Assembly (NCBI GenBank): GCA_903822205.1 | Contig: CAIJOK010000123.1 | Span: forward strand, 1 to 39,411 | From: an uncultured beta proteobacterium | GTDB lineage: Bacteria; Pseudomonadota; Gammaproteobacteria; Burkholderiales; Burkholderiaceae_C | Reading direction: 5' to 3' | Length of the DNA stretch: 39,411 bases | Shown: positions 9,058-16,922 of the stretch, piece by piece | Layout of the letters: every line of letters begins with the position of its first letter | Numbering within the stretch: the stretch's first letter is position 1 | Translations under genes and position numbers: made by a program | The notes under the pieces: generated by a model | The model's input: only the letters and a program-made list of their open reading frames with translations | What the model was told of the DNA's origin: nothing | Database searches by the model: none

Positions 9058-9098
9058 TTTAATTTGATGTGTAAAATTAGATTGGATGCTTATATTGG

Positions 9099-9273
9099 GT
9101 TAAACAGTACAAGTTCTTTTCATTAATCTGAAATTGCCAGATAAAATTCAACTATTGGTGTTTTGATATAAAAATCAATAACTTATGATGCTTTGAAAGT
9201 GATGTCATGAGTAATTTTTTGTTAATTAAATTATTGCATTAAATGCAAAATAACCCTCCTTTTTTGACTTATA
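9099..9273. repeat. AT-rich dispersed repeat (about 175 bp), copy 1
   Basis: Aligns along its length with 28961-29136 (shared blocks AAATTCAACTATT, TATAAAAATCAA, CTTTGAAAGTGA, AATTAAATTATTGCATT) and in part with 39294-39352 in reverse. Noncoding. It ends where similarity of the following pseudogene to the intact GT4 gene begins. Confidence 0.7.
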
Positions 9274-10411
9274 TCTTGCAGCAGTGCCGTTATATAGGTA
9301 ACTATACTCTCGATTTTTTGAACGAATTAGTGGAGTGCAATCCTACAGTTTAATATATTCTTTACGTTGCCGAACCTGACGATTGGGAAATGATTTCTAA
9401 TTTGCCCAACGTGAAAATTCGAGCGCTATGGCTGTCCATTTTCTCAATTTCTGAAAACATTTCTTTATCACTTGCGTCAATTGTTGATGATCTTGATATT
9501 TTTACTGCTTGTGTAATATTGTGCCTTTGTTTATCCACAGTCTGTGCGTTTGGTATTGACAATACTTTATCTAATGTGTCTAATTTTTTTTGCAGGCAAG
9601 TGAATTTATGCCAAAGCCAACTACACGTTATCAAAAGTGGGGTAGATTTTGCAGTGCATTTTCAGTACCATTTGTTACACGGCATACAGCAAGAATTGTG
9701 CTAGTTTCCGAATTTTTGCGCCATAATGTATTAATGCCTTTTTCTGGAGTGAATCAAGAAAAAATATATGTATTTTATCAATCTTGTGATCTTGTTTTTA
9801 GTAAGTCTTTACCCTTGAAAGAACAGAATAATCCTTGTACTAATGCAATCACTTGCTCGTCGTATATTTTTTGTCTTGGCGCAGAAGATTCAAGAAATAA
9901 TAGACTACGCTTAGTATGCGCATATTTAAAATTGTTTAAAACTAATGTTATTTCTGAAAATCTTGTAATTAGTGGTTATGCAAACTGGGCGCACAGCGAT
10001 GCATGTTTTGCTGTCAAAGAAGCTGGTGCGGAGCATCGTGTTAAATTTTTAGATTTTATTACGATCAATGAGTTATCACTGTTTTGCCGTAAAGCTACAG
10101 CCTTTGTTTATCCGTCACTTTACGAGGGATTTGGCATACCAATTCTTGAGGCATTTTCATCAGGTTGTCCTGTTATTGCGTCCAATGTGACTTCGATTCC
10201 AGAGGTTGGGGGCGATGCTGCACTTTATTTTGATCCATTGAATGAATCAGAAATAACTACGTCTTTATTACGCGTGATCAATGATTTATCATTACGCCGG
10301 ATGATTGATCATTACGTCGGATGCTTGTTAAGCGTGGGTTTATTCGTTCCAAGAAATTTACTTGGGAAGAAACTGATCAAAAAACTTTTGCTGTTTATCG
10401 TGAATGTATAG
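9270..10411 (+). pseudogene. Decayed duplicate of the family 4 glycosyltransferase at 6497-7654
   Basis: DNA similarity to the intact gene can be followed from about its codon 10 to its end. The first part (9270-9590) is strongly diverged and out of frame. 9590-10300 is an open frame containing [25 protein letters not shown] and [20 protein letters not shown]; its 3' portion from about 9930 is nearly identical to the parent. Near the end a 20-bp tandem duplication (around 10300-10322, ATTACGYCGGATG motif twice) shifts the frame, so the normal C-terminus is read out of frame. The start codon and N-terminal domain are lost and the product should be inactive. Confidence 0.8.
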
Positions 10412-10424
10412 ACGCACCGTAAAC

Positions 10425-11597
10425 ATGAACATTTTAGCTATCAGTGTCCGCATTCCGGTAGATGGTAAGAAAGGTGACCAAGTTTTGTCATTTCATCGGT
10501 TGAGTTACTTGGCAAAACACCATAAAGTTCAGTTAGTATGTTTTGGCTCTTCTGTTAAAGATGCAGATTCGCTGGCTAAACTTGAGTCGCTTGGAATTAT
10601 TGTTCGATTGATAGATTGGAATAAATTTTTGGCGGGAATTTATTTATTAAAAGCAATTTTTGATGATGGCTTACCGTTTCAATGTGCGCTTTTTCAATCG
10701 ACTGCGTACCAGAAGGCCGTTTTGGAATGTATTGCTGAATTTAGGCCCGATGCGGTATATGCTGTGATGATACGTTCTCTCGTTAATCTTGTATCCTACT
10801 CTGGGCCACTGTTTGTAGATATGGTTGACTCCATGGGGTTGAACTTTTCGCGAAGGGTGGCAATGGAGCGTGGCCTAAAGCGTTTTGTTTATGAATTGGA
10901 ATATCAAAGGGTCAGTGCTTATGAACAAAAAGTTGCAAAAATAGCAACTTGCTCATTTGTTGTATCTGCGTTAGATCAAAAATTTATCGGCAATGAAAAT
11001 GTTAGAGCGTTACCACTTGGATTCAACGTCGAACAATTTTATAGAAAACCTGATGGTGGCTTAAACCCTGTTATTGTTTTCTCTGGTAATATGAATTACA
11101 AACCAAATGTGGATGCGGTTCTTTGGTTTTATAGCCAGTGTTGGAATACACTAAAGGCAGCGTTATCTGATATTTGTTGGGTGATTGCTGGGAGTAATCC
11201 AACATCTGAAGTATTGGCCTTGCGCTCAGATCATGCAATCACGGTCACAGGGCGTGTTCCTTCTGTTGCGGCAGTGATCAATGCGTCGAGAGTTTCAATT
11301 GCGCCCATGCAATCGGGGTCTGGTATGCAATTTAAAATTCTTGAAGCAATGGCCTGCGGTGTTCCGGTCGTAACGACATCTTTGGGTTTGGGTGATATCG
11401 GGGCCGAACAGGAACGGGATGTGGTCATTGCGGACACGGCGGCGACATTTATCAAGGCGGTTCTCACTTTGCTTCAATCGCCAGATTTACGTGAAAGTAT
11501 TGGGACAGCAGGTTTTAACTACGTTATCAAGCACCATTCATGGGACGCTTTGAATGCTGAATTTGAGCAAGCCACTTTTGCAACTTTAAAACAGTAG
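10425..11597 (+). CDS. Family 4 glycosyltransferase (XrtA/PEP-CTERM exopolysaccharide-type)
   Basis: A 390-aa GT-B protein. It starts MNILAISVRIPVDGKKGDQV, resembling the TIGR03087-like sugar transferases of exopolysaccharide loci. IVFSGNMNYKPNVDAV opens the C-terminal domain; IAPMQSGSGMQFKILEAMACGVPVV is the donor-binding E-x-x-x motif region. ATG 10425 is chosen because conservation starts there; the upstream in-frame extension covers only the tail of the preceding pseudogene. It is the last intact gene of the polysaccharide block. Acceptor and donor cannot be assigned from sequence. Confidence 0.8.
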   Translation: MNILAISVRIPVDGKKGDQVLSFHRLSYLAKHHKVQLVCFGSSVKDADSLAKLESLGIIVRLIDWNKFLAGIYLLKAIFDDGLPFQCALFQSTAYQKAVLECIAEFRPDAVYAVMIRSLVNLVSYSGPLFVDMVDSMGLNFSRRVAMERGLKRFVYELEYQRVSAYEQKVAKIATCSFVVSALDQKFIGNENVRALPLGFNVEQFYRKPDGGLNPVIVFSGNMNYKPNVDAVLWFYSQCWNTLKAALSDICWVIAGSNPTSEVLALRSDHAITVTGRVPSVAAVINASRVSIAPMQSGSGMQFKILEAMACGVPVVTTSLGLGDIGAEQERDVVIADTAATFIKAVLTLLQSPDLRESIGTAGFNYVIKHHSWDALNAEFEQATFATLKQ

Positions 11598-12129
11598 GTG
11601 ATTATTTTTTAGACTTGGTGTCATCGGCTGCTTTGGCTTTATCGTTACCCGTTTTTCTGATCTATTGGCACGCGCCAGCATTGATTTCAAAATCATCGAC
11701 AAAATTATGAGCACCAGGTATCCCAATTAAACCGTTATTGCAGATGTACGAACCGTTGATTTGCAGCGGTCGGCTATTTCTGAGGGGCCATCATTATCGA
11801 TCCGGCGGTTGAGCACTGCGATGATGCAATGCCTTTAAGCCTTTACGACGAAGTGAATGTGGGCGGTGTCTGCTATGTTTGCATTGTGGCAAGAGATATG
11901 AATATTAGGACAATCTTTTTCTACCAATGTGGCAGTGTATGTTGCGTGATTTGTACTATGGCAAGTTGGTTGGGCAAGGTCAACAAAAAATATCGCAGAT
12001 CGAAGATGACAACTTGCACAACACCACCCGGCTGGATGTTGATGGCATGAAGGCGCTGCTGATGAAATTGCGGTTTATGCAGGCCATTGCGCGGGGTGAG
12101 CAGGCTGTGGCTGAGGAATAAGGATCATC
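11598..12129. other. Debris region without a secure gene
   Basis: No convincing gene in 530 bases. A 64-aa frame at 11927-12121 (contains KLVGQGQQKISQIEDDN and RLDVDGMKALLMKLRFM) ends nine bases before the DUF4160 fragment and could be a real small protein, but it has no clear ribosome site and is not recognised. The rest is interrupted in all frames and looks like eroded sequence. Confidence 0.4.
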
Positions 12130-12285
12130 GTGCCTATACTTTCCATGTTTTACGGCGTTGTGGTTTACATGTATTTTTATGACGTACAGCGGCACTATAT
12201 GCCTCATTTTCATGTTGAATACGCTGAGTTCACAGCGGTGATTGCAATTGAAAGTCGTCGCCCAGGCAAAGCCACATTACCTTAA
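12130..12285 (+). pseudogene. DUF4160 protein, C-terminally truncated
   Basis: From a GTG start the frame reads VPILSMFYGVVVYMYFYDVQ then HYMPHFHVEYAEF, a clear match to the DUF4160 N-terminus (P-x-I-S-x-F-x-G-I-x-I-x-M-y and PHFHAxY). Family members are about 80-90 aa; this one stops after 51, losing the usual LEGxLPxRA...EW region. DUF4160 genes normally pair with DUF2442 in small mobile, toxin-antitoxin-like modules; no DUF2442 gene is visible after it. Confidence 0.6.
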
Positions 12286-12413
12286 ATCACACCCCAACAT
12301 CGCGCAGTTTGCGAGTGGCATCAGCATCATTGTGCTAAACTTTGTCCTGAGTCGGGAAAACGCTTACCTTTTTGGTGTTTTGGGGGTTTACCCCACCTGG
12401 CTTACCTTTTTTC

Positions 12414-12446
12414 ACAGGCCGCCCACATCAGCGGCCTGTTTTGTTT
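12414..12446 (+). terminator. Intrinsic terminator
   Basis: Perfect 9-bp stem ACAGGCCGC / GCGGCCTGT (12414-12422 with 12431-12439) around an 8-base loop, followed by TTTGTTT. It would end transcription from the left-hand region just before the DUF3800 remnant. Confidence 0.7.
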
Positions 12447-12459
12447 GTGGAGCACATGC

Positions 12460-12976
12460 ATGCACTTGCTATATCTTGATGAGTCTTGTTCAGCCAGTGA
12501 CCCTTCGCAGCAATATTTTGTTCTTGCTGGTGTTTCGGTATTTGAGCGTGAGGGCCATTGGATTGAGCAAGAACTCAACAACGTGGCAAAACGTTTTGCA
12601 CCACTTGAATCCTACAGCGTTGAGTTACATGGCTCTCCCATGCGCAGCGGTCATGGTCAGTGGCGTCGCCATAGCAAAGAAGATCGGTTACAGGCCATCA
12701 AGGATGCTTGGAAAGTTGGGGGTGCTGACCGCAGGCAGGAATGTTCGACTGTTTGGTGCCGTAATCAAAAAGTCAGCCGCTGTTGGGCAAGACCCGGTCG
12801 AGTTGGCATTTGAGCAACTAACCAGCCGGTTTGACTTGTTCTTCAAGCGCATTTACAGCAAATACAACGATGCTCAACGAGGCTTGATTTTGTTGGACAA
12901 GTCATCCACAGAAAACCGCATACAAACTCTTGCGCGGGAATTTAAGTACTCTGGGCACAACTGGGATAAAACGTAA
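12460..12976 (+). pseudogene. DUF3800 protein, frameshifted and truncated by a mobile element
   Basis: The first frame begins MHLLYLDESCSASDPSQQYF, the conserved DUF3800 opening with the acidic LDES motif, and continues with LAGVSVFEREG. At a run of five G (12718-12722) the family-like sequence moves to another frame (NVRLFGAVIKKS, LLDKSST). That frame stops at the TAA contained in the terminal GTAAC of the short element starting at 12973. Normal DUF3800 proteins have about 50-100 more residues. Either the G-run shift is real decay or a sequence error, but the element truncation alone removes the C-terminus. Confidence 0.6.
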
Positions 12977-13140
12977 CTGTTTAGACCCCCCTCACCGTCA
13001 TTCCCGCGAAGGCGGGAATCCAGACTTCCTGTGCATCCCTGAACACCCAAATACACTGGATTCCCGCCTTCGCGGGAATGACGACTGTTGTTTGCCACCA
13101 CTGGAGTGACTGCATTCGGCATGGGGGTCTAAACGGTTAC
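12973..13140. mobile_element. Short inverted-repeat element, 168-bp form with two dRS3-type palindromes
   Basis: Ends GTAACTGTTTAGACCCCC and GGGGGTCTAAACGGTTAC. The interior contains two ATTCCCGC-type palindromes separated by about 60 bp. Read in reverse it equals the 108-bp copy at 2180 plus the segment between the palindromes. No target duplication is seen. It cuts off the 3' end of the DUF3800 remnant. The remaining 111 bases to the reverse transcriptase stop hold nothing recognisable. Confidence 0.8.
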
Positions 13141-13251
13141 GGTGCGGGCTTGCCCGCGCAAGTCACCACCAAGGTATCCCATCAATAAAATATGGCCTGT
13201 CAAAAATTATCCAATAAAGGCATCCCATAAATCAAATACTGCCCATATTTG

Positions 13252-14799
13252 TTATAGATGCAGTGTGTGCAGACTGCGTTGTTTGATGCCACCCTTTAGC
13301 CACCCCTGCTCTGCCACATAAACCCACGGCAGCCCCTGCTTTGACAGCTTGTGCGTCACCCGATGCAGACGCGCCATGGGCCATGACAGACCTGCCTCGG
13401 TCGCAGCCCAGCCTGGGCGTTGCACCGGCTTGCCCCCGTGATGGGGCAAACCCGCCACCAGGCGGGCATGGGGACCATAGACCTCCAAACATTTGCCCAC
13501 CTGCATCAGGACGATGGCCGGCGCGAACCGGTTACGAAAATACCGCCATTGGCCGCGCATGGAGGCCACGCCCCGCGCCGACCGGGTGGATTGCAGTTTG
13601 CCGTTGGCGTTCAGCCGAACCACCCATGCCAGCCAGGGGTAGCGCCGCCACAGCGATGCCACCAGACGGTGACTGCTGGCGTGTCCAAAATGCCCCAGAT
13701 AGCTGGCCAGCGTTGAAAAGAGTGGCTGAGGGTCAGCGGGCAATTGCCAGGTTTGCAGTTGATCAGGGGTGATGGCCACACCCGGCAGGTTCATCTGGCG
13801 GTGCAGGCCCTGGCGTGGTGCGATCTGGCGCTCGTAATGGTCCAGTTTGCTATGCAGGTTGGCCACCACTCGCCTGCGAATCAAACGGTAGTTTGGGCGC
13901 TGTACGTAGCCCAAAAAATCAATCCCATTGGAAATCAACTGCAAGCGGCCCGCATCGCGCAAGCCAAGGTCAAGGTGCTGTGCCAAAAACTGGGCAATCT
14001 GCTCTCGCCAGCCGGCCAGCACAGACGGATCATCATGCAGCAAGACCATGTCATCCACATAGCGCACGTAGTATTGACACTTGAGCGTGTGTTTGACAAA
14101 CTGGTCCAGCAGATTGAGGTACACATTGGCAAAAAACTGGCTGGTCAGGTTGCCAATGGGCAGACCGGTCTCAGGCGGCGCATTGATCAGCCGTTTGTGC
14201 TCTGGTACGCGGGCAAATTCTGCCGGATGCCCACGTGTGATGCAGTTTTGGGCTGCGTTGCCGGTGAGCAATACCCGCGTCAGCCACAAAATATCATCGG
14301 CATGGGCGGGGCAAAGATAGCGGGGATCTTTGACCGGACGGCGCTGATCGCGCATCAGGCGTGCCTGCACCAATAGAAACAAACGACGCCGGTTGATGCT
14401 GTTAAAAAAATTGGCCACGTCAAGCTGCAAATAATGGGCCGTCATCCCCAAATCGGGTCGGGCCATAAACGATTGCAAGCGATCTACCGCAGCATGAGTA
14501 CCCTTGCCCTGCCGGTTTGAATAACAATCGTGGATAAATACCGGCTCGAATTGATGCTCTAAAAGAGGCACCAGCAGATGGTGTACCACGCGGTCAGCAA
14601 AATCAGCCGCCAAAATCTCTCTGGCCTTTGGATGCCTAACCACAAAGGCAATGGTGCGGGAGGGGCGCCAAGTTCGCTCAGACAAGGCATGCACAGTGTT
14701 AACCAACTGATCCAACAGATCAATCTCGTAACGCTGTGCGTTACGGGTTTTACGCTTTCGACGGCGACAGGCGAGATAAGCGCTAACCACCGCATCCAT
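13252..14799 (-). CDS. Diversity-generating retroelement reverse transcriptase
   Basis: A 515-aa protein that copies TR RNA into adenine-mutated cDNA for insertion into VR. Motifs: LQLDVANFFNSI (first catalytic Asp at about residue 127), GLPIGNLTSQFFANVYLN (215-229), in which the IGxxxSQ form distinguishes DGR enzymes from group II intron (QGxxxSP) enzymes, and YVDD at 247-250 with two catalytic Asp. FLGYVQRPNYRLIRRR marks the end of the thumb. The tail after about residue 350 is basic, longer than in minimal DGR enzymes and has no recognised domain. The frame is open far upstream through TR, but family-like sequence starts at MDAVVSAYLACRRRK, so ATG 14799, 22 bases after TR, is chosen. No strong ribosome site. 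Probably co-transcribed with avd. Confidence 0.93.
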   Translation of the reverse strand: MDAVVSAYLACRRRKRKTRNAQRYEIDLLDQLVNTVHALSERTWRPSRTIAFVVRHPKAREILAADFADRVVHHLLVPLLEHQFEPVFIHDCYSNRQGKGTHAAVDRLQSFMARPDLGMTAHYLQLDVANFFNSINRRRLFLLVQARLMRDQRRPVKDPRYLCPAHADDILWLTRVLLTGNAAQNCITRGHPAEFARVPEHKRLINAPPETGLPIGNLTSQFFANVYLNLLDQFVKHTLKCQYYVRYVDDMVLLHDDPSVLAGWREQIAQFLAQHLDLGLRDAGRLQLISNGIDFLGYVQRPNYRLIRRRVVANLHSKLDHYERQIAPRQGLHRQMNLPGVAITPDQLQTWQLPADPQPLFSTLASYLGHFGHASSHRLVASLWRRYPWLAWVVRLNANGKLQSTRSARGVASMRGQWRYFRNRFAPAIVLMQVGKCLEVYGPHARLVAGLPHHGGKPVQRPGWAATEAGLSWPMARLHRVTHKLSKQGLPWVYVAEQGWLKGGIKQRSLHTLHL

Positions 14800-14821
14800 T
14801 GTAAAAACCGTCTGTCCACTC

Positions 14822-14954
14822 TCCCGCGCGGACGAGGCGAACCTGGTTGTTGTTGCTCTTATTGTTGTTGTTCGCATTGCCATTGTTGAAATTGACGTTC
14901 CAAGCGTTGTTCGAATTGCCGGAATTGGCCGAAGCCGACCAGAAATTCGACGCG
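14822..14954 (-). repeat. DGR template repeat (TR)
   Basis: In the minus-strand sense this 133-bp stretch contains 17 AAC/AAT codons, so a translation would read FWSASANSGNSNNAW and onward through Asn runs to QVRLVRAG. It matches the VR at 15632-15767 except at adenines (22 differences, 13 A-to-G and 9 A-to-T) and one missing codon. The 3' end (CAGGTTCGCCTCGTCCGCG) is identical in both and is the likely initiation (IMH) region. It lies between avd and the reverse transcriptase, the usual place. Confidence 0.95.
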
Positions 14955-15113
14955 ATAACCCACACACTTGACGACGAGCGCGAAGGCCAAAGCCAAAGCA
15001 CCCGTCCACCGGAGCCACATCCCAAAGGTAGCGGCGACTGAATCAAAATACCCCGCCAGCATCATGCAACGCTGGTGAGGTGGTGTGGGCGCACAGTGGT
15101 TTCGACACACACT

Positions 15114-15527
15114 TCAACCCTCCGCCTTGTGGGCATCAGGTAAAGTTACAGGCCGTGCCTTGGCCCGGGCGCTTTTGCGCCACCCCCCGCTCTGCTTGCC
15201 AACTGCTACAGCCAGTTCGGCCAAGCGGGCAAATTCTGTTTTACTGGCAAGGGCTTGCAGCTCCCTGGCCAATTGAATGGATGTCTTGATGTCTTCGACG
15301 GCAAACACCAGCCTGTCCAGATCGGCCTCTTGCGCTGCCTGTCTGTGGGCTGCCGCACGCACAATGCAGCGGCAAATGGCCATGGCCTGGCGGCGCAGCT
15401 CGGTGCCCAAGGTATATTTGTGGTAGCGCGAAAAACGCCGTACTGCATTCTCGATCTCAACCATCAGGCGGGTGGCATCGTGCCAGATGGGATAGGTGGT
15501 GTGCTTGGCACTTGGGTGATCAGACAT
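15114..15527 (-). CDS. avd: Avd-like accessory variability determinant
   Basis: A 137-aa helical protein of the Avd / 23S-rRNA-intervening-sequence four-helix-bundle type, which in known DGRs forms a basic oligomer binding the reverse transcriptase and TR RNA. Family-like segments are LMVEIENAVRRFSRYHKYTLG, ELRRQAMAICRCIVRAA and LDRLVFAVEDIKTSIQLARE, ending in a Lys/Arg-rich tail (GGWRKSARAKARP). The start MSDHPSAKHT at 15527 is chosen; the longer open frame upstream reads through a terminator hairpin. Position between VR gene and TR supports the role. The start codon is only a few bases after the terminator's T-run, so expression probably depends on read-through or a promoter inside the VR-avd gap. 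Confidence 0.85.
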   Translation of the reverse strand: MSDHPSAKHTTYPIWHDATRLMVEIENAVRRFSRYHKYTLGTELRRQAMAICRCIVRAAAHRQAAQEADLDRLVFAVEDIKTSIQLARELQALASKTEFARLAELAVAVGKQSGGWRKSARAKARPVTLPDAHKAEG

Positions 15528-15533
15528 GTTATT

Positions 15534-15566
15534 AAAAAAAAAAATTTCCGCCCCAAAGGGGCGGAA
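15534..15566 (-). terminator. Intrinsic terminator / VR-downstream hairpin
   Basis: On the minus strand: stem TTCCGCCCC, loop TTT, stem GGGGCGGAA, then A and eleven T. It is a textbook terminator about 60 bases after the VR gene's stop. Its place downstream of VR also recalls the cruciform hairpin that aids retrohoming in the Bordetella phage BPP-1 DGR; the dual role is inference. Confidence 0.8.
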
Positions 15567-15625
15567 TAACAGACAGTGTTCGGTAATCAAAATCCCAGCC
15601 AAGATTAAAAATAAAAAAAGAAAAA

Positions 15626-16390
15626 TCACTGTCCCGCGCGGACGAGGCGAACCTGGACGCCGTAGCCGCCCTTACCGTAGCCGTACGCATAGCCATAGTA
15701 GAAATAGACGCTCCAAGCGCCGTTCGAATAGCCGGAACTGGCCGAAGCCGACCAGAAATACGACGCGGGCGTATTGGGGAACCAGGTGGTGTCGATGGTC
15801 GGCCCAGGATACGCAATGCCATAGTCCACGATGGACATCAGCTCGTTGGTGGTGGGCATGCGCCAATCCGTGGCACCGCACAACCCCGCTGCATTGACAT
15901 CGGCGACGAACTTTTCAGTGTCACAACGGCCTGTGGTTGCGCACGTACCACCTGATGCTGTGCCAGCACCCCCGCCGTTGGTGGCAGCGTTGCTGTTGTA
16001 CCAAGTGTAGGTGTGGCTTTGGCTGCGCAGGCCGCTGGTGGTTTTGACCTCCCATATCAGGCCGGTCACGTTGTCTTTGGTACAGGCCCAGTCGGTGGGG
16101 GCACTGCCCAATGTGGCGGATGCTGGCAACACGCTGCCGTTGTTGGCAATCTTGGTGAAATCAAAGCCCTTGCTGCCGCCCCCCACCTTGGTCAGATTGC
16201 CGGCCCGGGCTGCGGCATCGCGCCCATAGCGACAGTCCTGCCGAGGATGCGTACCGCTGTCGGCCTCGACACCCGTGGTGACCACGGCGGAGTCGTTGTA
16301 GCAGTCGGTAATGCCAGTGTCATTCAGCCCCGCAGCCAGCGCAGTGCCAGTCAGCGTCAAGATCAGTGTGGCGATAAAGGGGTAAAACAT
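15626..16390 (-). CDS. DGR target: secreted DUF1566 (C-type-lectin-like) variable protein
   Basis: A 254-aa protein. Residues 1-20 are a Sec signal peptide (FIATLILTLTGTALAA), so it is exported. The body carries the DUF1566 pattern: VTGLIWEVKT, HTYTWYNSN, DWRMPTTNELMSIVDYG, then YFWSASASSG. DUF1566 domains have a C-type-lectin/FGE-like fold and are common DGR targets because the fold displays hypervariable ligand-contacting residues. VR fills residues 211-254 and the stop follows directly, the standard arrangement. Variable positions are now mostly Tyr, Gly and Ser, typical of a binding surface. Several cysteines (CYN, CRYG, CTKD, CATTGRC, LCGATD) could form disulfides after export. Ligand unknown; polysaccharide or phage surfaces are guesses. 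Confidence 0.93.
   Translation of the reverse strand: MFYPFIATLILTLTGTALAAGLNDTGITDCYNDSAVVTTGVEADSGTHPRQDCRYGRDAAARAGNLTKVGGGSKGFDFTKIANNGSVLPASATLGSAPTDWACTKDNVTGLIWEVKTTSGLRSQSHTYTWYNSNAATNGGGAGTASGGTCATTGRCDTEKFVADVNAAGLCGATDWRMPTTNELMSIVDYGIAYPGPTIDTTWFPNTPASYFWSASASSGYSNGAWSVYFYYGYAYGYGKGGYGVQVRLVRAGQ
15632..15767 (-). repeat. DGR variable region (VR)
   Basis: 136 bp aligned with TR at 14822-14954. All 22 substitutions in the core are at TR adenines; 16 of 17 TR Asn codons are changed. VR has one extra codon (GTC) next to the AAC run, and the last codon (CAG against GAG) marks the edge of the initiation region. Confidence 0.95.
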
Positions 16391-16475
16391 GGACTGGCCC
16401 TTTCTTGGGTTGGGGTGGATGGGTTCAAAAGGATGGGACTGAATGCTACATCAAGCGCCAGCGGCATTTTCTGGT

Positions 16476-16501
16476 GGTGCGGGCATGCAATACGCCCCTA
16501 C
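16476..16501. repeat. 26-bp direct repeat flanking mqsA, copy 1
   Basis: Begins GGTGCGGGCATGCAATACGC; identical to 16923-16948. Contains the imperfect palindrome GGGCATGCAATACGCCC, a type of short palindromic repeat dispersed in many bacteria. It lies immediately 3' of mqsA. Confidence 0.85.
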
Positions 16502-16505
16502 ACAG

Positions 16506-16907
16506 TCAGGCGGATCGCACTTCATCAAAGAGATCAGGGTATCGATTCAAAAGTTTGAACAGTTTGATGAGAGCCAGGGGCGGTTTGGCCTTTCCGTTTT
16601 CGTAGCGCGAGAATGCATGGATGCCGCCACCAAAAATTTCAGCGGCTTCACGCTGACCGATGTTGAGCTTTTTGCGCACACTGACAATGAACCCGGGGTC
16701 CACCATGGCCGCGTTGATCTGTTCGTTGAATGCCTGCATTTCGGTCATGACGCGCCCAGTTTCGGCCATGTCCGTGATCGACTCTCCGCATGCAGAACAA
16801 AAATCAGCAGATACCGCACAAATGGTGGTGGTCTCGCCCTGATAGGTATAGGGCAGGTCGCGGGTGTCGTGGATCAGTTCCACTGCGCCACAGGCGGGAC
16901 ATTTCAT
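16506..16907 (-). CDS. mqsA: MqsA-type antitoxin / transcription regulator without its toxin
   Basis: A 133-aa protein, the usual MqsA length (about 131). The N-terminal zinc-binding half has two CxxC pairs (MKCPAC and FCSACGES). The C-terminal half is an Xre-type helix-turn-helix (LNIGQREAAEIFGGGIHAFS, then RYENGKAKPP, then LFKLLNRYPDLF). MqsA neutralises the MqsR ribonuclease and represses its own and stress promoters. A strong ribosome site (AAGGAG) precedes the start. mqsR should lie directly upstream, but only 67 bases and the end of the RCC1 gene are there. Identical 26-bp repeats sit on both sides, so the gene looks like an inserted cassette between the two DUF1566 genes. It may act as a stand-alone regulator. 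Confidence 0.88.
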   Translation of the reverse strand: MKCPACGAVELIHDTRDLPYTYQGETTTICAVSADFCSACGESITDMAETGRVMTEMQAFNEQINAAMVDPGFIVSVRKKLNIGQREAAEIFGGGIHAFSRYENGKAKPPLALIKLFKLLNRYPDLFDEVRSA

Positions 16908-16922
16908 GGTTACAACTCCTTA

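Noticed and set aside
12242-12976. 244-codon + strand frame spanning the DUF4160-DUF3800 region.
   Set aside because: Only its last third is family-like (DUF3800 after the frameshift). The first part crosses a terminator and overlaps the real DUF3800 start in another frame.
13744-14376. Long + strand frame of 210 codons opposite the reverse transcriptase.
   Set aside because: It is a shadow of the GC-rich reverse transcriptase gene and matches no family.
14800-15018. N-terminal extension of the reverse transcriptase reading through TR.
   Set aside because: The frame is open only because TR is rich in AAC and poor in stops. The sequence is unlike DGR enzymes and in another frame than the VR-like reading; conserved sequence starts at 14799.
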